Assembly: GCA_965223825.1 (NCBI GenBank)
Contig: OZ245018.1
Coordinates: forward strand, 1,116,001 to 1,180,000
Origin: CAJXQU01 sp965223825
GTDB taxonomy: Bacteria; Pseudomonadota; Gammaproteobacteria; CAJXQU01
Length of the DNA stretch: 64,000 nucleotides
Direction of reading: 5' to 3'
In this document: one piece after another, positions 17,901-28,217 of the stretch
Layout: every line of letters begins with the position of its first letter
How positions within the stretch are numbered: position 1 is the first letter of the stretch
Translations under genes and position numbers: made by a program
Notes under the pieces: generated by a model
The model's input: the letters and a program-made list of their open reading frames with translations, nothing else
What the model was told of the DNA's origin: nothing
The model's database searches: none

Positions 17901-20316
17901 CGCTTCTATGGCGACGAGTGAAACGTCGTCTCAGTAGGATGCGGGTCAACCACGCAAGCAAGATGATGATGACGAAAACGCCAAGTATCCACCACCACGG
18001 ACTTTTTGATACGTGATAACGCATCTGGTCACGGGCGCTCGCATCACCAACGAAGTATTTTTCGCCTGCTGTTTGCGTCACGATGCTTCGCGGTTCGTCT
18101 GACCATAAGGCGACATCACCTGAAAGTTTCGTCCACAGTGACGGCTGAACTAGCGCTTTCATGTAGTTGTGTAGTTTTTGACCATCATCAGCAGCAAACA
18201 CAGTCAACATTCGTTTTTCACCATATGGTGAAAGGAATGCTGTCACTAGGCCATGTGATTGAGGAACGACGTTTTGTGTCATTCGAGCCAGCATCATATC
18301 GGCGGTAGGCTCAGCAGATTGTTCCTTTTCTCCGAACATTTTTGACAGTTTGCCGAGCTGTTTCTTGTTGAGGTTACCGGAGACATCATCCGCGACAGGG
18401 TAAGGGTATTTCTTGTCGCCATCTAATGAGATGGTGGCATTTTGCATGAAGTCTTCATCAAGCTGGTCGTAAGTGGCAAGTACGATCTGCTCGCGATCAT
18501 CTTGGGGGATAGAAAAGCCAATTTCTACATCCATCAATGGACCGTCGGCAACCTGCGCCATTTTTGCGAGGAGCGTCCAAGCCGATGCGATCGTTTCGTG
18601 ATCACGGCTGAGTAATGAAATGGCCATCGGCTCAGGCTCACCACTGCGACGGTAAGGGAATACCGATTCAGCGAAGAGTTTTAGATCCGGTAATGCAGCG
18701 TATTTTGTTGCATAAGGGACTTTCAATGTTGATGAACCGTACAGGGTAAACATTAAATTACCGGAGTTAACCGCGATACATTCACCACCAACGCTTGGGA
18801 TCAAGGACGGCTCGAAACGCAGGTGATTTCTACCCGGTTTAAACGATCGCAGTGGTAGTCTTAACGTGTAGCCTTTATAGACCGAACCTTTTGGATCGCT
18901 TAGTGAAATTACACGTTCAAAGGTTTCGTTTAGCATCACGTTTAAGACCGAGTCACTTCGCAATTGCGCGCCATAAGAGAAGTCGAGGCTTAATTCGACG
19001 ACGGCATCTTCCGCAGCATAGAAATCAGGCGGTAGGTCAAATGTCAGGTCGAGCTGGTGATAACCAGAACCTTGCACAGTTGAAGTCGACATACCCAAAT
19101 CTTTCAGGGTGTATGTGTGATCCGTATTAATGAAGTTTTTGCGACCGAAACGCGCACGCGTTGGGATTTCTGCCTGCTTGATAAGCGTTGATGTCGCATC
19201 TGTATAGGGGAAATCGACAAAGCTTAACGCAGCAGCAGCACGTTTTAACTCTTCTTCATTAGTACCTGAAACGAGTAAGACAAAATAGCGTGGATCGGCA
19301 GCCAGAGGGTAGATACCTAAAAAGGCATCGGTGATTTGATTAGCGAGTGACTCTTTTAGGTATGGCGTGAGTTCATCACGCGTACCGATCAGAATATTGT
19401 CAGCGCCAGATAACTCACTGAGATCCATTCCCGGAAACATATTAGATTCATCTTCACTGTAATAAAGAGGTTGGCGTAGTCGTTTAATCGATCCGCTGTT
19501 AAACAATGGCGAGCGGTAAAAATGACGAAGACCAACAGCCTCTGCCACAAGCGCGCCAGCACCCATGTGTTTTTCTTGTAAGCCTTCTGGCAATAACACA
19601 CGATATTCTTGTGGATTACCGACAGCAGGGCCCATGACATATTCCAACTCAGATAACATCGCATCGATAGGCTGTAATTCACCGATCAGCGTTAACTGCG
19701 AGTTATAAGTATCAATCTCTGTCCATAGTTCTGGCGCACCCGGATCTTCACACTCTAACGTGTAATGTTGGGCTACCCATAGAGTCAGGTTATTGAAACC
19801 TGGTTGTAAAAGCTCAGCGGGTAAGGGAATGATCACATCAACTTGTGACTGATCTGGGCGAAGCGCAAGCTGTGAAATAGTGATGTCATTCAGCTTTACA
19901 CGTATTTGTGAACGATCTTGTAATAGTGAAATTGAATTAGTGAATTTAAGTCGTAACTCAGCCGACGTCACATTCAAGCGGTTGGAAACTGGGAAATACA
20001 ACGCATGTTGGGCGTTAGAGCGGCGTAGCGTGATCGGCTCTGGTGTCGGCATGAAGTCTTGTAACGGGAAGACAAAAGATTTGGTTAAAACACCGGTTTC
20101 TTTTCCCGTACTTTCTAGCGTATCGGTAAAGGCGCTGCGATCAGACGGTATTGTTGGAACTTGTGATTCCGATCTGATCTGGCTGTCAACGTCGTCCGCA
20201 GCAAGGGCCGAAGACGTGATGAACATACTGACCACAGCGAACATGAATTGTGAGAGACGGTTAGCGTGTTGCCCACCTCTAAAAGTGTTATTTGTATATG
20301 TTCGTACTTTCATCAT
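17881..20316 (-). CDS. bcsB: Cellulose synthase periplasmic subunit (c-di-GMP-dependent complex)
   Basis: BcsB is the periplasmic, membrane-anchored partner of BcsA that guides the glucan chain. The 811-residue protein has a signal sequence (ending near SSALAADD), duplicated carbohydrate-binding/flavodoxin-like modules, and a single C-terminal transmembrane helix (WWWILGVFVIIILLAWL) followed by an Arg-rich tail, as in the family. Two adjacent ATGs (20316 and 20313) follow GAGGGA. It lies 26 bases after bcsA. Confidence 0.94.
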   Translation of the reverse strand: MMKVRTYTNNTFRGGQHANRLSQFMFAVVSMFITSSALAADDVDSQIRSESQVPTIPSDRSAFTDTLESTGKETGVLTKSFVFPLQDFMPTPEPITLRRSNAQHALYFPVSNRLNVTSAELRLKFTNSISLLQDRSQIRVKLNDITISQLALRPDQSQVDVIIPLPAELLQPGFNNLTLWVAQHYTLECEDPGAPELWTEIDTYNSQLTLIGELQPIDAMLSELEYVMGPAVGNPQEYRVLLPEGLQEKHMGAGALVAEAVGLRHFYRSPLFNSGSIKRLRQPLYYSEDESNMFPGMDLSELSGADNILIGTRDELTPYLKESLANQITDAFLGIYPLAADPRYFVLLVSGTNEEELKRAAAALSFVDFPYTDATSTLIKQAEIPTRARFGRKNFINTDHTYTLKDLGMSTSTVQGSGYHQLDLTFDLPPDFYAAEDAVVELSLDFSYGAQLRSDSVLNVMLNETFERVISLSDPKGSVYKGYTLRLPLRSFKPGRNHLRFEPSLIPSVGGECIAVNSGNLMFTLYGSSTLKVPYATKYAALPDLKLFAESVFPYRRSGEPEPMAISLLSRDHETIASAWTLLAKMAQVADGPLMDVEIGFSIPQDDREQIVLATYDQLDEDFMQNATISLDGDKKYPYPVADDVSGNLNKKQLGKLSKMFGEKEQSAEPTADMMLARMTQNVVPQSHGLVTAFLSPYGEKRMLTVFAADDGQKLHNYMKALVQPSLWTKLSGDVALWSDEPRSIVTQTAGEKYFVGDASARDQMRYHVSKSPWWWILGVFVIIILLAWLTRILLRRRFTRRHRSDVRIED

Positions 20317-20342
20317 ACTTCCCTCTGAGCCTTAGTATATTT

Positions 20343-22604
20343 TTAGTAAGCGTTATCTAAATCTGTTTTTTTGAGACGGAATAATCTTGCCACAAAACGT
20401 TTGAAACTCATGGCAATGTGCGACAAATGGAGGCGTGAATGTTTCACTCCCCAGAAGACAAGAAGTGCAAGACCTTTCAGTTTACTCACACTACTCGGGC
20501 GATCATTCCACATGTTTGACCAGCGCGCGCTATCACCATGAACTAATGAAATAATTTCCGCACGCTGTTGTGCACTGGTTGAAACGAACTCCAGACCACA
20601 AATACGTCCTTCGCGAGTAGTCTTGACCATTTTAATGTCAACCACGAGCTTGCTGATTCGATTAAGCGCTTTGTTGTGGACTAGGAGCTGACCATGTGCA
20701 CCACGATCCAACATTTGATCGGTCAGATCTTGTGTGATGATGCCTGCACCACCTGTTGATAGATTCTCGACTACGCATGGAATGTGTGATTTGTGAATAA
20801 CCAGCGTCGCTTCTTCATGCGCACCCGCATCTATCCGAGGCATTGCACGACGTTGTTTCAGCTCAGCCAACACACCAAACGAGGCGAGCAACAGTAAAAT
20901 ATTGATCAGATGCCAAAAGCCGACTAATAAGATCAGCATTCTTTCTTCAGGAAAACTGACGTAACGATAAATACCGATCCCCAACGCAAAAAGCTGGATC
21001 ATGAAGAAGATATAAAAAGGCGAGGCCAGTGGTGAAATGAAATCATTATCCAGGTGTTCACCTTTTGGTGTCACCACAAATTTTGGTGCTTTGGGATTCG
21101 CGATCGTCTTACATAAGCCTTGCAAGCTGAAAATTGATTGCAAGGTTTCATACAGCATGGAGACAAAAGGCCATCGTACGTTTTTATATAAAAAGCTCGA
21201 AAGGTGAATCGATGCCCAATAGTGTGGGAGTGTATAGGCAAGCACTTCAAGCGTATTGGCGTTATAAATTTCCAAACCAAACAACAGATACATCAACGGC
21301 GCGACGAAAAAAATAACGCGCGCGAACGGGAAGAACCAGTAAAGGCAATTGGATAGATAGCAAAAGCGTTGCGACATGGTCAAACCGGGACGGAACACTG
21401 GGTTTTTCATCAGCATGATTTGAACCATGCCCGTACCCCAGCGTAAGCGCTGTGTGATGAACGCAGAAAAACTTTCAGGTGCAAGTCCAGAAATGAGTGG
21501 CTCACTAATGTAGAGACTATTAAAACCTCGGCTGTGCAGCTCTAGCGCGGTTTCAGCATCCTCAGTCACCGAGCTGGTGGCAAAGCCGCCAATTTCTTCT
21601 AAACAAGTGCGGCGTAAAACGGCGGCCGATCCGGCGAAAAGTGATCCGTTCCAATAATCCAAACCCTTCTGCATTAACCGATAGAAAACCTCGTTTTCAC
21701 TCGGCATACGAGAAAAAATTTCTAAGTTTTTCTCGACAGGATCGGGATTAATGAAAAAGTGGGGTGTTTGTACCAAGAACAATTTCGGATCGCGCTCAAA
21801 GTGACCCACGGTTTTTTCAAGGAAATCTGCAGCAGGAACGTGATCAGAATCGAGAATGACAACTAATTCACCGTGTGTTCGAAGTAGCGCGGCGTTGATA
21901 TTTCCCGCTTTATGATCGCGGTTATCTTCCCGTGTAAGGTATGTCACACCTAAGTCGGAGCAGAGTTCTTTTAGACGTCGGCTACGGATCCGCGCAGTGA
22001 TCGCGATTTCGGGTTGGTCGCTCTCAAGTTTGTCTTTTGTCCCGCCATCATCTAATAGGAATACATTGTATTTATGATCCGGATAATGCATTTGCATCGC
22101 CGCGACGAGCGTAACTTCAAGCATTTCAAACGATTCGTTGTAGGTCGTGATCATGACATCGACAACGGGTAGTTTTTCAGGATCGCTATTGATCGGAACG
22201 TGTGGTCGTTTGATCGGTTCTATACAAACAAACATGCCGAGCAAGCCGAGAATGATCGCGTATACCTCAGCAAGGTAAAGCAGGATCATCGGAATGAAAT
22301 CAATCGGATCAGTCCAGCTTAGCGTTTCTGTTGTGCGCCAAGAAATATAGCGGATTGCTAGGAACGCGATGACGCCGAGATAAACAATGCGCCATAAACC
22401 GTGCTCGCAAAAACGCCGGGAAATAAGTAGAAACGCGATGAGTATCCCAGCGAGCCAAAACTGTGCGGAGACGTCAACGACAAGACTGGCAGCAAAAAAC
22501 AATAAAAACAGCATTGCTCCCCAGAGCAACACGAGTGACATGTCATTGTTTGCAGTATGTACTTCAGGACTACTTTTAAAGCGGACTTTGCCCCTTTTAT
22601 TCAC
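20343..22604 (-). CDS. bcsA: Cellulose synthase catalytic subunit, UDP-glucose-dependent, with PilZ domain
   Basis: BcsA is the inner-membrane GT2 processive synthase. The 753-residue protein has N-terminal membrane helices, then the GT2 motifs DDG (185-187), DSD (252-254), TED (347-349) and QRLRW (385-389), further membrane helices, and a C-terminal PilZ domain. The c-di-GMP-binding residues RxxxR (586-590) and NLSTGG (614-619) are intact, so activation by c-di-GMP is predicted. The start is GTG at 22604 behind a strong AGGGAGG. No bcsQ, bcsD, bcsE or bcsG is seen next to it. Confidence 0.96.
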   Translation of the reverse strand: MNKRGKVRFKSSPEVHTANNDMSLVLLWGAMLFLLFFAASLVVDVSAQFWLAGILIAFLLISRRFCEHGLWRIVYLGVIAFLAIRYISWRTTETLSWTDPIDFIPMILLYLAEVYAIILGLLGMFVCIEPIKRPHVPINSDPEKLPVVDVMITTYNESFEMLEVTLVAAMQMHYPDHKYNVFLLDDGGTKDKLESDQPEIAITARIRSRRLKELCSDLGVTYLTREDNRDHKAGNINAALLRTHGELVVILDSDHVPAADFLEKTVGHFERDPKLFLVQTPHFFINPDPVEKNLEIFSRMPSENEVFYRLMQKGLDYWNGSLFAGSAAVLRRTCLEEIGGFATSSVTEDAETALELHSRGFNSLYISEPLISGLAPESFSAFITQRLRWGTGMVQIMLMKNPVFRPGLTMSQRFCYLSNCLYWFFPFARVIFFVAPLMYLLFGLEIYNANTLEVLAYTLPHYWASIHLSSFLYKNVRWPFVSMLYETLQSIFSLQGLCKTIANPKAPKFVVTPKGEHLDNDFISPLASPFYIFFMIQLFALGIGIYRYVSFPEERMLILLVGFWHLINILLLLASFGVLAELKQRRAMPRIDAGAHEEATLVIHKSHIPCVVENLSTGGAGIITQDLTDQMLDRGAHGQLLVHNKALNRISKLVVDIKMVKTTREGRICGLEFVSTSAQQRAEIISLVHGDSARWSNMWNDRPSSVSKLKGLALLVFWGVKHSRLHLSHIAMSFKRFVARLFRLKKTDLDNAY

Positions 22605-22629
22605 ACAACCCTCCCTAAGATTGGCTACG

Positions 22630-22635
22630 ATTATA
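22630..22635 (-). promoter_or_regulatory. Candidate -10 element for the bcsABZC operon
   Basis: A perfect TATAAT on the minus strand lies 26 bases upstream of the bcsA GTG. I see no convincing -35 at 16-18 bases, so an activator-dependent promoter is possible. Confidence 0.35.
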
Positions 22636-22775
22636 GCTTAACTAACTACCTTGCATAGATGGGTTTATTACTTTGTTGAAGTTGAGGAAGTATTTATTTG
22701 CCTAAAAGACAAGAATTTGACGGTAGTTTACAAAGAATAAAGATTTGTTGAGACGCGCAATGGTTATGCGAGAAA

Positions 22776-22801
22776 AGGCCGGTTGTGTTGGCAACCGGCC
22801 T
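22776..22801 (-). terminator. Intrinsic terminator of fabI
   Basis: AGGCCGGTTG (22776-22785) and CAACCGGCCT (22792-22801) form a perfect 10-bp stem with a 6-base loop, 11 bases past the fabI stop. On the minus strand the stem runs into TTTCTC. Confidence 0.8.
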
Positions 22802-22812
22802 CAGTGTTTTTA

Positions 22813-23592
22813 TTAACCAGTGATACCGAGGATGTTGTAACCACTATCCACATATGTGATCTCGCCGGTGATGCCAGCGGCCAGATCAGAGCACATAAAT
22901 GCAGCCGTATTGCCGACGTCGTCGATCGTCACATTGCGACGCATTGGGGAATGTTCCTCAACGGTGTTGAGGAAGTCACGTAAACCGCTGATGCCAGATG
23001 CTGCAAGTGTTTTGATCGGTCCGGCAGAAATGCCGTTTACCCGAATACCTTCGGGGCCAAGATTTGCAGCCATATAACGAACATTGGCTTCCAAACTTGC
23101 TTTTGCTAACCCCATCACGTTGTAGTTAGGCATCGCACGGACAGCACCAATATAGCTCAGTGTGAGCATCGCACCTTGACGTCCCGCCATCATCGGGCGT
23201 GCGTTTTTTGCTAGCGCTGTGAAACTGTAGGAGCTGATATCGTGGGCCATTTTGAACCCTTCGCGCGTGACGCTATTAATATAATCATCTGCAAGTTCTT
23301 CACGTGGGGCGAAAGCAACCGCGTGGATTAGAATATCGATATGTTCCCAATGTGATTTCAAGCCGTCGAAAACTGCGGCAATTTCATCATCGTTTGCGAC
23401 ATCACACGGCAGCGTAATAGTGGAGTCCATCTCAGCGGCAAAGCCTTCTACACGGCCTTTTAGCTTGTCATTTTGATATGTAAAAGCGAGGTTTGCGCCT
23501 TCACGATGCATGGCTTTAGCAATACCATAAGCAATTGAGCGATTACTGGCGACACCGACGATCAGCGCGTTTTTTCCTGCAAGAAATCCCAT
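22813..23592 (-). CDS. fabI: Enoyl-[acyl-carrier-protein] reductase (NADH)
   Basis: FabI catalyses the last reduction of each fatty acid elongation cycle. The 259-residue SDR-type enzyme has the GVASNRSIAYGIAKA nucleotide-binding start, the family YIGAVRAMPNYNVMGLAKA segment with the two Tyr residues and the catalytic Lys, and the PIKTLAASGI substrate loop. Length is standard. AGAGGAC precedes the ATG. It is a single-gene unit ending at a terminator and divergent from the ABC transporter operon. Confidence 0.96.
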   Translation of the reverse strand: MGFLAGKNALIVGVASNRSIAYGIAKAMHREGANLAFTYQNDKLKGRVEGFAAEMDSTITLPCDVANDDEIAAVFDGLKSHWEHIDILIHAVAFAPREELADDYINSVTREGFKMAHDISSYSFTALAKNARPMMAGRQGAMLTLSYIGAVRAMPNYNVMGLAKASLEANVRYMAANLGPEGIRVNGISAGPIKTLAASGISGLRDFLNTVEEHSPMRRNVTIDDVGNTAAFMCSDLAAGITGEITYVDSGYNILGITG

Positions 23593-23683
23593 GAGTTGTC
23601 CTCTTTTTATGTAATTTCAGTGTTTATTTGTGGGTGCGTGTTTATAATCAACCACAATTGCGAGGGATCTTATAAGAAACTTT

Positions 23684-25828
23684 ATGTTCGAGCGACTTTC
23701 TTTTCTGATATTAATAACAGGTGGGCTAGCCGGTTGCGGCGAAGTGCCGTGGAATAACCCCTATCCGCAAGATCAGGAAGCGGAGCTGATCTACTACGAT
23801 CAATTTGCAGAACGCCCCAAGCATCTCGACCCCGTGCGCTCCTATAGCGCTAACGAGTATGTCTTTCTTGGTCAGATCTACGAAGCACCTTTGCAATATC
23901 ATTTTCTTAAACGTCCCTACGAACTCACCCCACTTACTGCAGAAAGCATTCCTGATGTCGTTTATCTTGATGAGCACAACAAGGTGTTAGCGGAAGATAC
24001 TCCGGAAGATCAGATTGCTTTCAGTGTTTACACGATCAAAATCAAACAAGGTATTTTGTATCAACCGCACCCTGCACTGGCAAAGAATAGCGCTGGTGAG
24101 TTGCGATATCACGATCTGACCCCAGAAGAGGTTGAAGATTACAGTGAGCTCGGGGATTTTTCTGAAACGGGCACGCGTGAGTTAGTCGCGGAAGATTATA
24201 TTTATCAGATTAAGCGCATGGCTGATCCGGTGACACACTCACCAGTGGCAAGTTTGATGGCGGAGCATATTGTAGGTTTACGCGCATTTAGCGAAACGCT
24301 TAAAAAGATGCGAGCAGAAAACGATGAACCAGATCTAAAAAGCCTTGCTATTTCCGGTGTGACGGCATTGGACGAGCACACCTATCAAATACGCCTCCAT
24401 GGTAAATATCCGCAGTTCATCTATTGGCTTTCTATGTATTTTTTCTCCCCCATGCCGTGGGAAGCGATCGATTTTTACGCGCAGCCTGGGATGAACGATA
24501 AAAATATCTCTTTGGACTGGTTTCCGATCGGCACTGGCCCGTTCATGCTAACGGAAAATAATCCAAACAAACGCATGGTGTTAGCGCGCAATCCTAATTT
24601 CCACGGTGAAAATTACCCGACGGAAGGGGAATTAACCGATGAGCACGGTGGTTTGCTCGCCGATGCAGGAAAGCCATTACCGTTTATAGATAAAGCCATT
24701 TATTCCTTAGAAAAAGAATCGATCCCATCGTGGAATAAATTCTTGCAAGGCTATTACGACAATTCTGGTGTTTCATCAGACAGTTTTGATCAAGCCGTGC
24801 AGATCGGCGCAGAAGGCAATGCACAGTTAACGGATGAGATGAAAGAGAAAGGCATTAAGTTGATCACTGCTGTGACGACCTCAACCTATTACATGGGCTT
24901 TAATATGCTGGATGATGTGATCGGTGGTTATTCCGATCGCGCTCGCAAGCTTCGACAGGCTATTTCCATCGCAGTGGATTACGAAGAATACATTTCTATC
25001 TTCGCGAATGATCGTGGTGTGCCAGCACAAGGGCCGATCCCTCCGGGAATATTCGGTGCGCTGGAAGGTCGAGCGGGAATGAATCCTGTTGTTTACGATT
25101 GGGATGACGTGACTGTTAAACGTAAGCCGATCGAAGCTGCACGTGCTTTGATGGCCGAAGCCGGTTACCCCAACGGACGTGATGAAAGAACAGGGAAACA
25201 ATTGATCCTCTATTTCGATAACACCGGATCTGGTCCGGGCAGTAAAGCCTTGCTGGATTGGATGGTAAAACAATTCAAAAAATTGGGTATTGAGTTGGTT
25301 ATTCGCGCTACGGATTACAATCGTTTTCAAGAAAAAATGCTTACCGGCACCGCGCAAATTTTCCAATGGGGTTGGAATGCCGATTATCCTGATCCGGAGA
25401 ATTTCTTCTTTTTACTTTATGGCCCAAATGGCAAAGTAGAGCATCGAGGTGAAAATGCATCGAACTACGAAAATGAAGAATTTGATGCATTATTTGATCG
25501 AATGAAAAACATGCCGAATGGATCTGCACGACAAGCCGTGATCACTAAAATGGTTACTATTTTACGTAACGATTCACCGTGGTTATGGGGCTGGCACCCC
25601 GTCGCATATTCGCTGCATCATGATTGGTATCAAAATGCCAAACCGAATTTAATGGCGAATAACACACTTAAATATAAACGTATCGATCCGATATTGCGTC
25701 AAGGGAAACGGGCAATATGGAATCAGCCCGTCTTGTGGCCGATCAAGTGGTTGTTGTGTTTGTTGGTTTTAGTATTGATACCAGCCGTCTGGATCTGGTG
25801 GCGACGTGAGAGGGCAACCGGATTATGA
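23684..25828 (+). CDS. ABC transporter substrate-binding lipoprotein (SBP family 5), membrane-anchored at both ends
   Basis: This is a 714-residue peptide/oligopeptide-type binding protein of the DppA/OppA/YejA superfamily. It has a lipobox (GGLAGC, Cys at about 18) and the family core with GTGPFMLTENNP and FQWGWNADYPDPENFF. Unusually, it ends in a transmembrane helix (WLLCLLVLVLIPAVWIWW) and a basic tail, so it may be anchored at both termini. It is the first gene of a coupled operon (binding protein, permease, permease, thioesterase, ATPase, alarmone hydrolase) and overlaps the first permease by four bases. Peptides are the likely cargo; the exact substrate is unknown. Confidence 0.88.
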   Translation: MFERLSFLILITGGLAGCGEVPWNNPYPQDQEAELIYYDQFAERPKHLDPVRSYSANEYVFLGQIYEAPLQYHFLKRPYELTPLTAESIPDVVYLDEHNKVLAEDTPEDQIAFSVYTIKIKQGILYQPHPALAKNSAGELRYHDLTPEEVEDYSELGDFSETGTRELVAEDYIYQIKRMADPVTHSPVASLMAEHIVGLRAFSETLKKMRAENDEPDLKSLAISGVTALDEHTYQIRLHGKYPQFIYWLSMYFFSPMPWEAIDFYAQPGMNDKNISLDWFPIGTGPFMLTENNPNKRMVLARNPNFHGENYPTEGELTDEHGGLLADAGKPLPFIDKAIYSLEKESIPSWNKFLQGYYDNSGVSSDSFDQAVQIGAEGNAQLTDEMKEKGIKLITAVTTSTYYMGFNMLDDVIGGYSDRARKLRQAISIAVDYEEYISIFANDRGVPAQGPIPPGIFGALEGRAGMNPVVYDWDDVTVKRKPIEAARALMAEAGYPNGRDERTGKQLILYFDNTGSGPGSKALLDWMVKQFKKLGIELVIRATDYNRFQEKMLTGTAQIFQWGWNADYPDPENFFFLLYGPNGKVEHRGENASNYENEEFDALFDRMKNMPNGSARQAVITKMVTILRNDSPWLWGWHPVAYSLHHDWYQNAKPNLMANNTLKYKRIDPILRQGKRAIWNQPVLWPIKWLLCLLVLVLIPAVWIWWRRERATGL

Positions 25829-26802
25829 TGAATTATATTTTTCGTCGTATTTTGTATGCGATTCCAATTCTGATCGGCGTGAATGTTCTGACGTTTATAT
25901 TATTTTTTGTGGTGAATAGTCCTGATGATATGGCGCGCATGCAGTTGGGTGACAAACGTATTTCTGAGGACGCCGTTTCAACGTGGAAAGCGGAGCGTGG
26001 TTACGACAAACCTTTGTTGTGGAATGCGGCATCTAGTGGGACAGAAAAAGTAACAGATACGATTTTCGTGGATAAATCGGTCAAACTTTTTCTATTTGAT
26101 TTTGGTCAATCAGACAGCGGTCGCGACATTAGTAATGATATAAAACAACGCATGTGGCCATCGCTTGCCTTAGCCATTCCGGCGTTGATAGTGGGGTTAT
26201 TAGTGAATATCACGTTTGCCTTACTGATTGCCTTTTTTCGTGGAACGTATCTTGATCTGACCGGGGTCATATTTTGCGTCGTACTGATGTCGGTCTCGGG
26301 TTTGTTTTACATTATTGGCGGACAATATTTAATTGGGAAACTATTGAATCTTGTGCCGATCTCGGGCTACGACGGTGGTCTAAATGCGATCAAATTTTTA
26401 ATTCTTCCGGTACTGGTCGGCCTAGTCGGAGGAATTGGATCAGGCACCCGTTGGTATAGGACAATTTTTCTGGAAGAGATCGGAAAAGATTATGTGCGGA
26501 CGGCGCGCGCGAAAGGCTTATCTGAGCGTTTAGTCATGTTTCGTCATGTACTTAAAAATGCCATGATTCCGATTCTCACCGGTGTTGTTGTCGTTTTACC
26601 CACTCTTTTTATGGGCAGCCTGATCACGGAATCGTTTTTCGGTATTCCAGGGCTTGGCAGTTACACATTGGATGCGATCAATAATCAAGATTTTGCGATT
26701 GTTCGCTCCATGGTTTTTCTCGGTTCGGTGTTGTATATCATTGGATTATTGCTCACCGATATTTCCTATACCTTGGTTGATCCACGCGTGAGGTTGCAAT
26801 AA
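25825..26802 (+). CDS. Oligopeptide ABC transporter permease (DppB/YejB-like)
   Basis: This is a 325-residue inner-membrane permease with an N-terminal helix (IFRRILYAIPILIGVNVLTFILF), a periplasmic loop and five more helices. The EAA loop that contacts the ATPase is seen in DYVRTARAKGLSERLVMFRHVLKNAMIP. The end, YTLVDPRVRL, is typical of the DppB family. It overlaps its neighbours by four bases and one base. Confidence 0.92.
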   Translation: MMNYIFRRILYAIPILIGVNVLTFILFFVVNSPDDMARMQLGDKRISEDAVSTWKAERGYDKPLLWNAASSGTEKVTDTIFVDKSVKLFLFDFGQSDSGRDISNDIKQRMWPSLALAIPALIVGLLVNITFALLIAFFRGTYLDLTGVIFCVVLMSVSGLFYIIGGQYLIGKLLNLVPISGYDGGLNAIKFLILPVLVGLVGGIGSGTRWYRTIFLEEIGKDYVRTARAKGLSERLVMFRHVLKNAMIPILTGVVVVLPTLFMGSLITESFFGIPGLGSYTLDAINNQDFAIVRSMVFLGSVLYIIGLLLTDISYTLVDPRVRLQ

Positions 26803-28217
26803 TGCCCACGTTACTTTGGACTGATTCGCTCGTTTTTATTTTAGTTTTTATGCTGACCATGTTCATCTTGCATGTACGTCGGCATGAACATTTACGCCGC
26901 CCTTGGCGTAAAGTTTTACATAGCAAAGTTGCGATGGGCTCAGCGGTCGTGCTTTGCATTTATCTGGTAATCGGTTTGCTCGATTCGTTCCATTATCATC
27001 CGCGTGTCGAATCGCCAGATGGTAGTCCGCAAACGGATGTTATTCACTCAACGCAAATCAAAAGCGTACTCGATTATCTCGTTGGTCACTTAAACGAACT
27101 GGACGAAAAAACTTACTCAGCACCGTTTGCGGCGTATCAATACAGCAAAGAAACTGTTGAGCTTCCGGGGGGGCAGATCATTCGCAGCTACCCGCGCTTG
27201 CTTCATGGTGGCTCGCATCTCGGTGATCCGCGGATTGAAAAAATTCCTGACATTATCATGCGAATCGTGATCGCGTCATTGAAAGCGACCGTAGTGATCT
27301 TGTTGGTTATTTTCCTGTTGAATTTAAAACTATCACGCGCGCAGAAACAATCTCCACGTGATAGTTTTTTTGCCTTTATTAAAGGACAAAATAACGTTCC
27401 ATGGCGGACGATAATAGTCACTTTTTCGATTTGTTTATGGCTGGTTTTTATCGCTTGGGATTTGAGTTATGTCTATCATATTTTTGGAACTGATAAAGTC
27501 GGCCAAGATGTCTTTTATCAAGCGTTAAAAAGTATCCGAACAGGTTTAGTAATAGGCACCTTAACCACGCTCATCATGTTACCCTTTGCGGTTTTTCTTG
27601 GTATTGCTGCCGGTTATTTCCGTGGCTGGGTAGATGATGTTATTCAATATATTTACACCACATTAAATTCTATTCCCGGTGTGCTTCTGATAGCGGCATC
27701 TATTTTGATGTTGCAAGTTTATATGGCGAACAATGCCGATGCTTTTACCTCAATCGCTGCGCGGTCAGATACACGATTATTATTTCTTTGCTTAATTCTT
27801 GGTGTGACCAGTTGGACGGGCTTATGCCGGATGTTACGTGGCGAGACAATGAAGCTACGAGAAGTGGATTTTATTCAAGCATCGCAAGCGTTTGGTGTTG
27901 GTCATTTTACGATCATCGTGCGACACATCTTACCGAATGTGATGCATCTGGTTTTAATTTCCGTTGTGTTGGACTTTAGTGGACTTGTACTGGCAGAAGC
28001 GGTGTTGTCGTATATCAATATTGGTGTTGATCCGAGCATGAACAGTTGGGGCAATATGATCAATGCCGCGCGTCTTGAAATGGCGCGTGATCCGATTGTT
28101 TGGTGGTCATTAGCGGCGGCATTTTTGTTTATGTTTGTATTAGTGCTCGCGGCAAATTTATTTTCTGATCAAGTGCGTGATGCATTTGATCCTCGGCTGC
28201 ATGAGCGAAACGATTAA
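26802..28217 (+). CDS. Oligopeptide ABC transporter permease (DppC/YejE-like)
   Basis: This is a 471-residue permease, longer than DppC (~300) because of an extra N-terminal helix and a large loop between the first membrane segments, with a second helix around residues 165-180. The C-terminal half holds the canonical core, with the EAA loop at REVDFIQASQAFGVGHFTIIVRHILPN and the end FDPRLHE. The start ATG overlaps the preceding stop by one base (TAATG). It pairs with the preceding DppB-like permease. Confidence 0.9.
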   Translation: MPTLLWTDSLVFILVFMLTMFILHVRRHEHLRRPWRKVLHSKVAMGSAVVLCIYLVIGLLDSFHYHPRVESPDGSPQTDVIHSTQIKSVLDYLVGHLNELDEKTYSAPFAAYQYSKETVELPGGQIIRSYPRLLHGGSHLGDPRIEKIPDIIMRIVIASLKATVVILLVIFLLNLKLSRAQKQSPRDSFFAFIKGQNNVPWRTIIVTFSICLWLVFIAWDLSYVYHIFGTDKVGQDVFYQALKSIRTGLVIGTLTTLIMLPFAVFLGIAAGYFRGWVDDVIQYIYTTLNSIPGVLLIAASILMLQVYMANNADAFTSIAARSDTRLLFLCLILGVTSWTGLCRMLRGETMKLREVDFIQASQAFGVGHFTIIVRHILPNVMHLVLISVVLDFSGLVLAEAVLSYINIGVDPSMNSWGNMINAARLEMARDPIVWWSLAAAFLFMFVLVLAANLFSDQVRDAFDPRLHERND

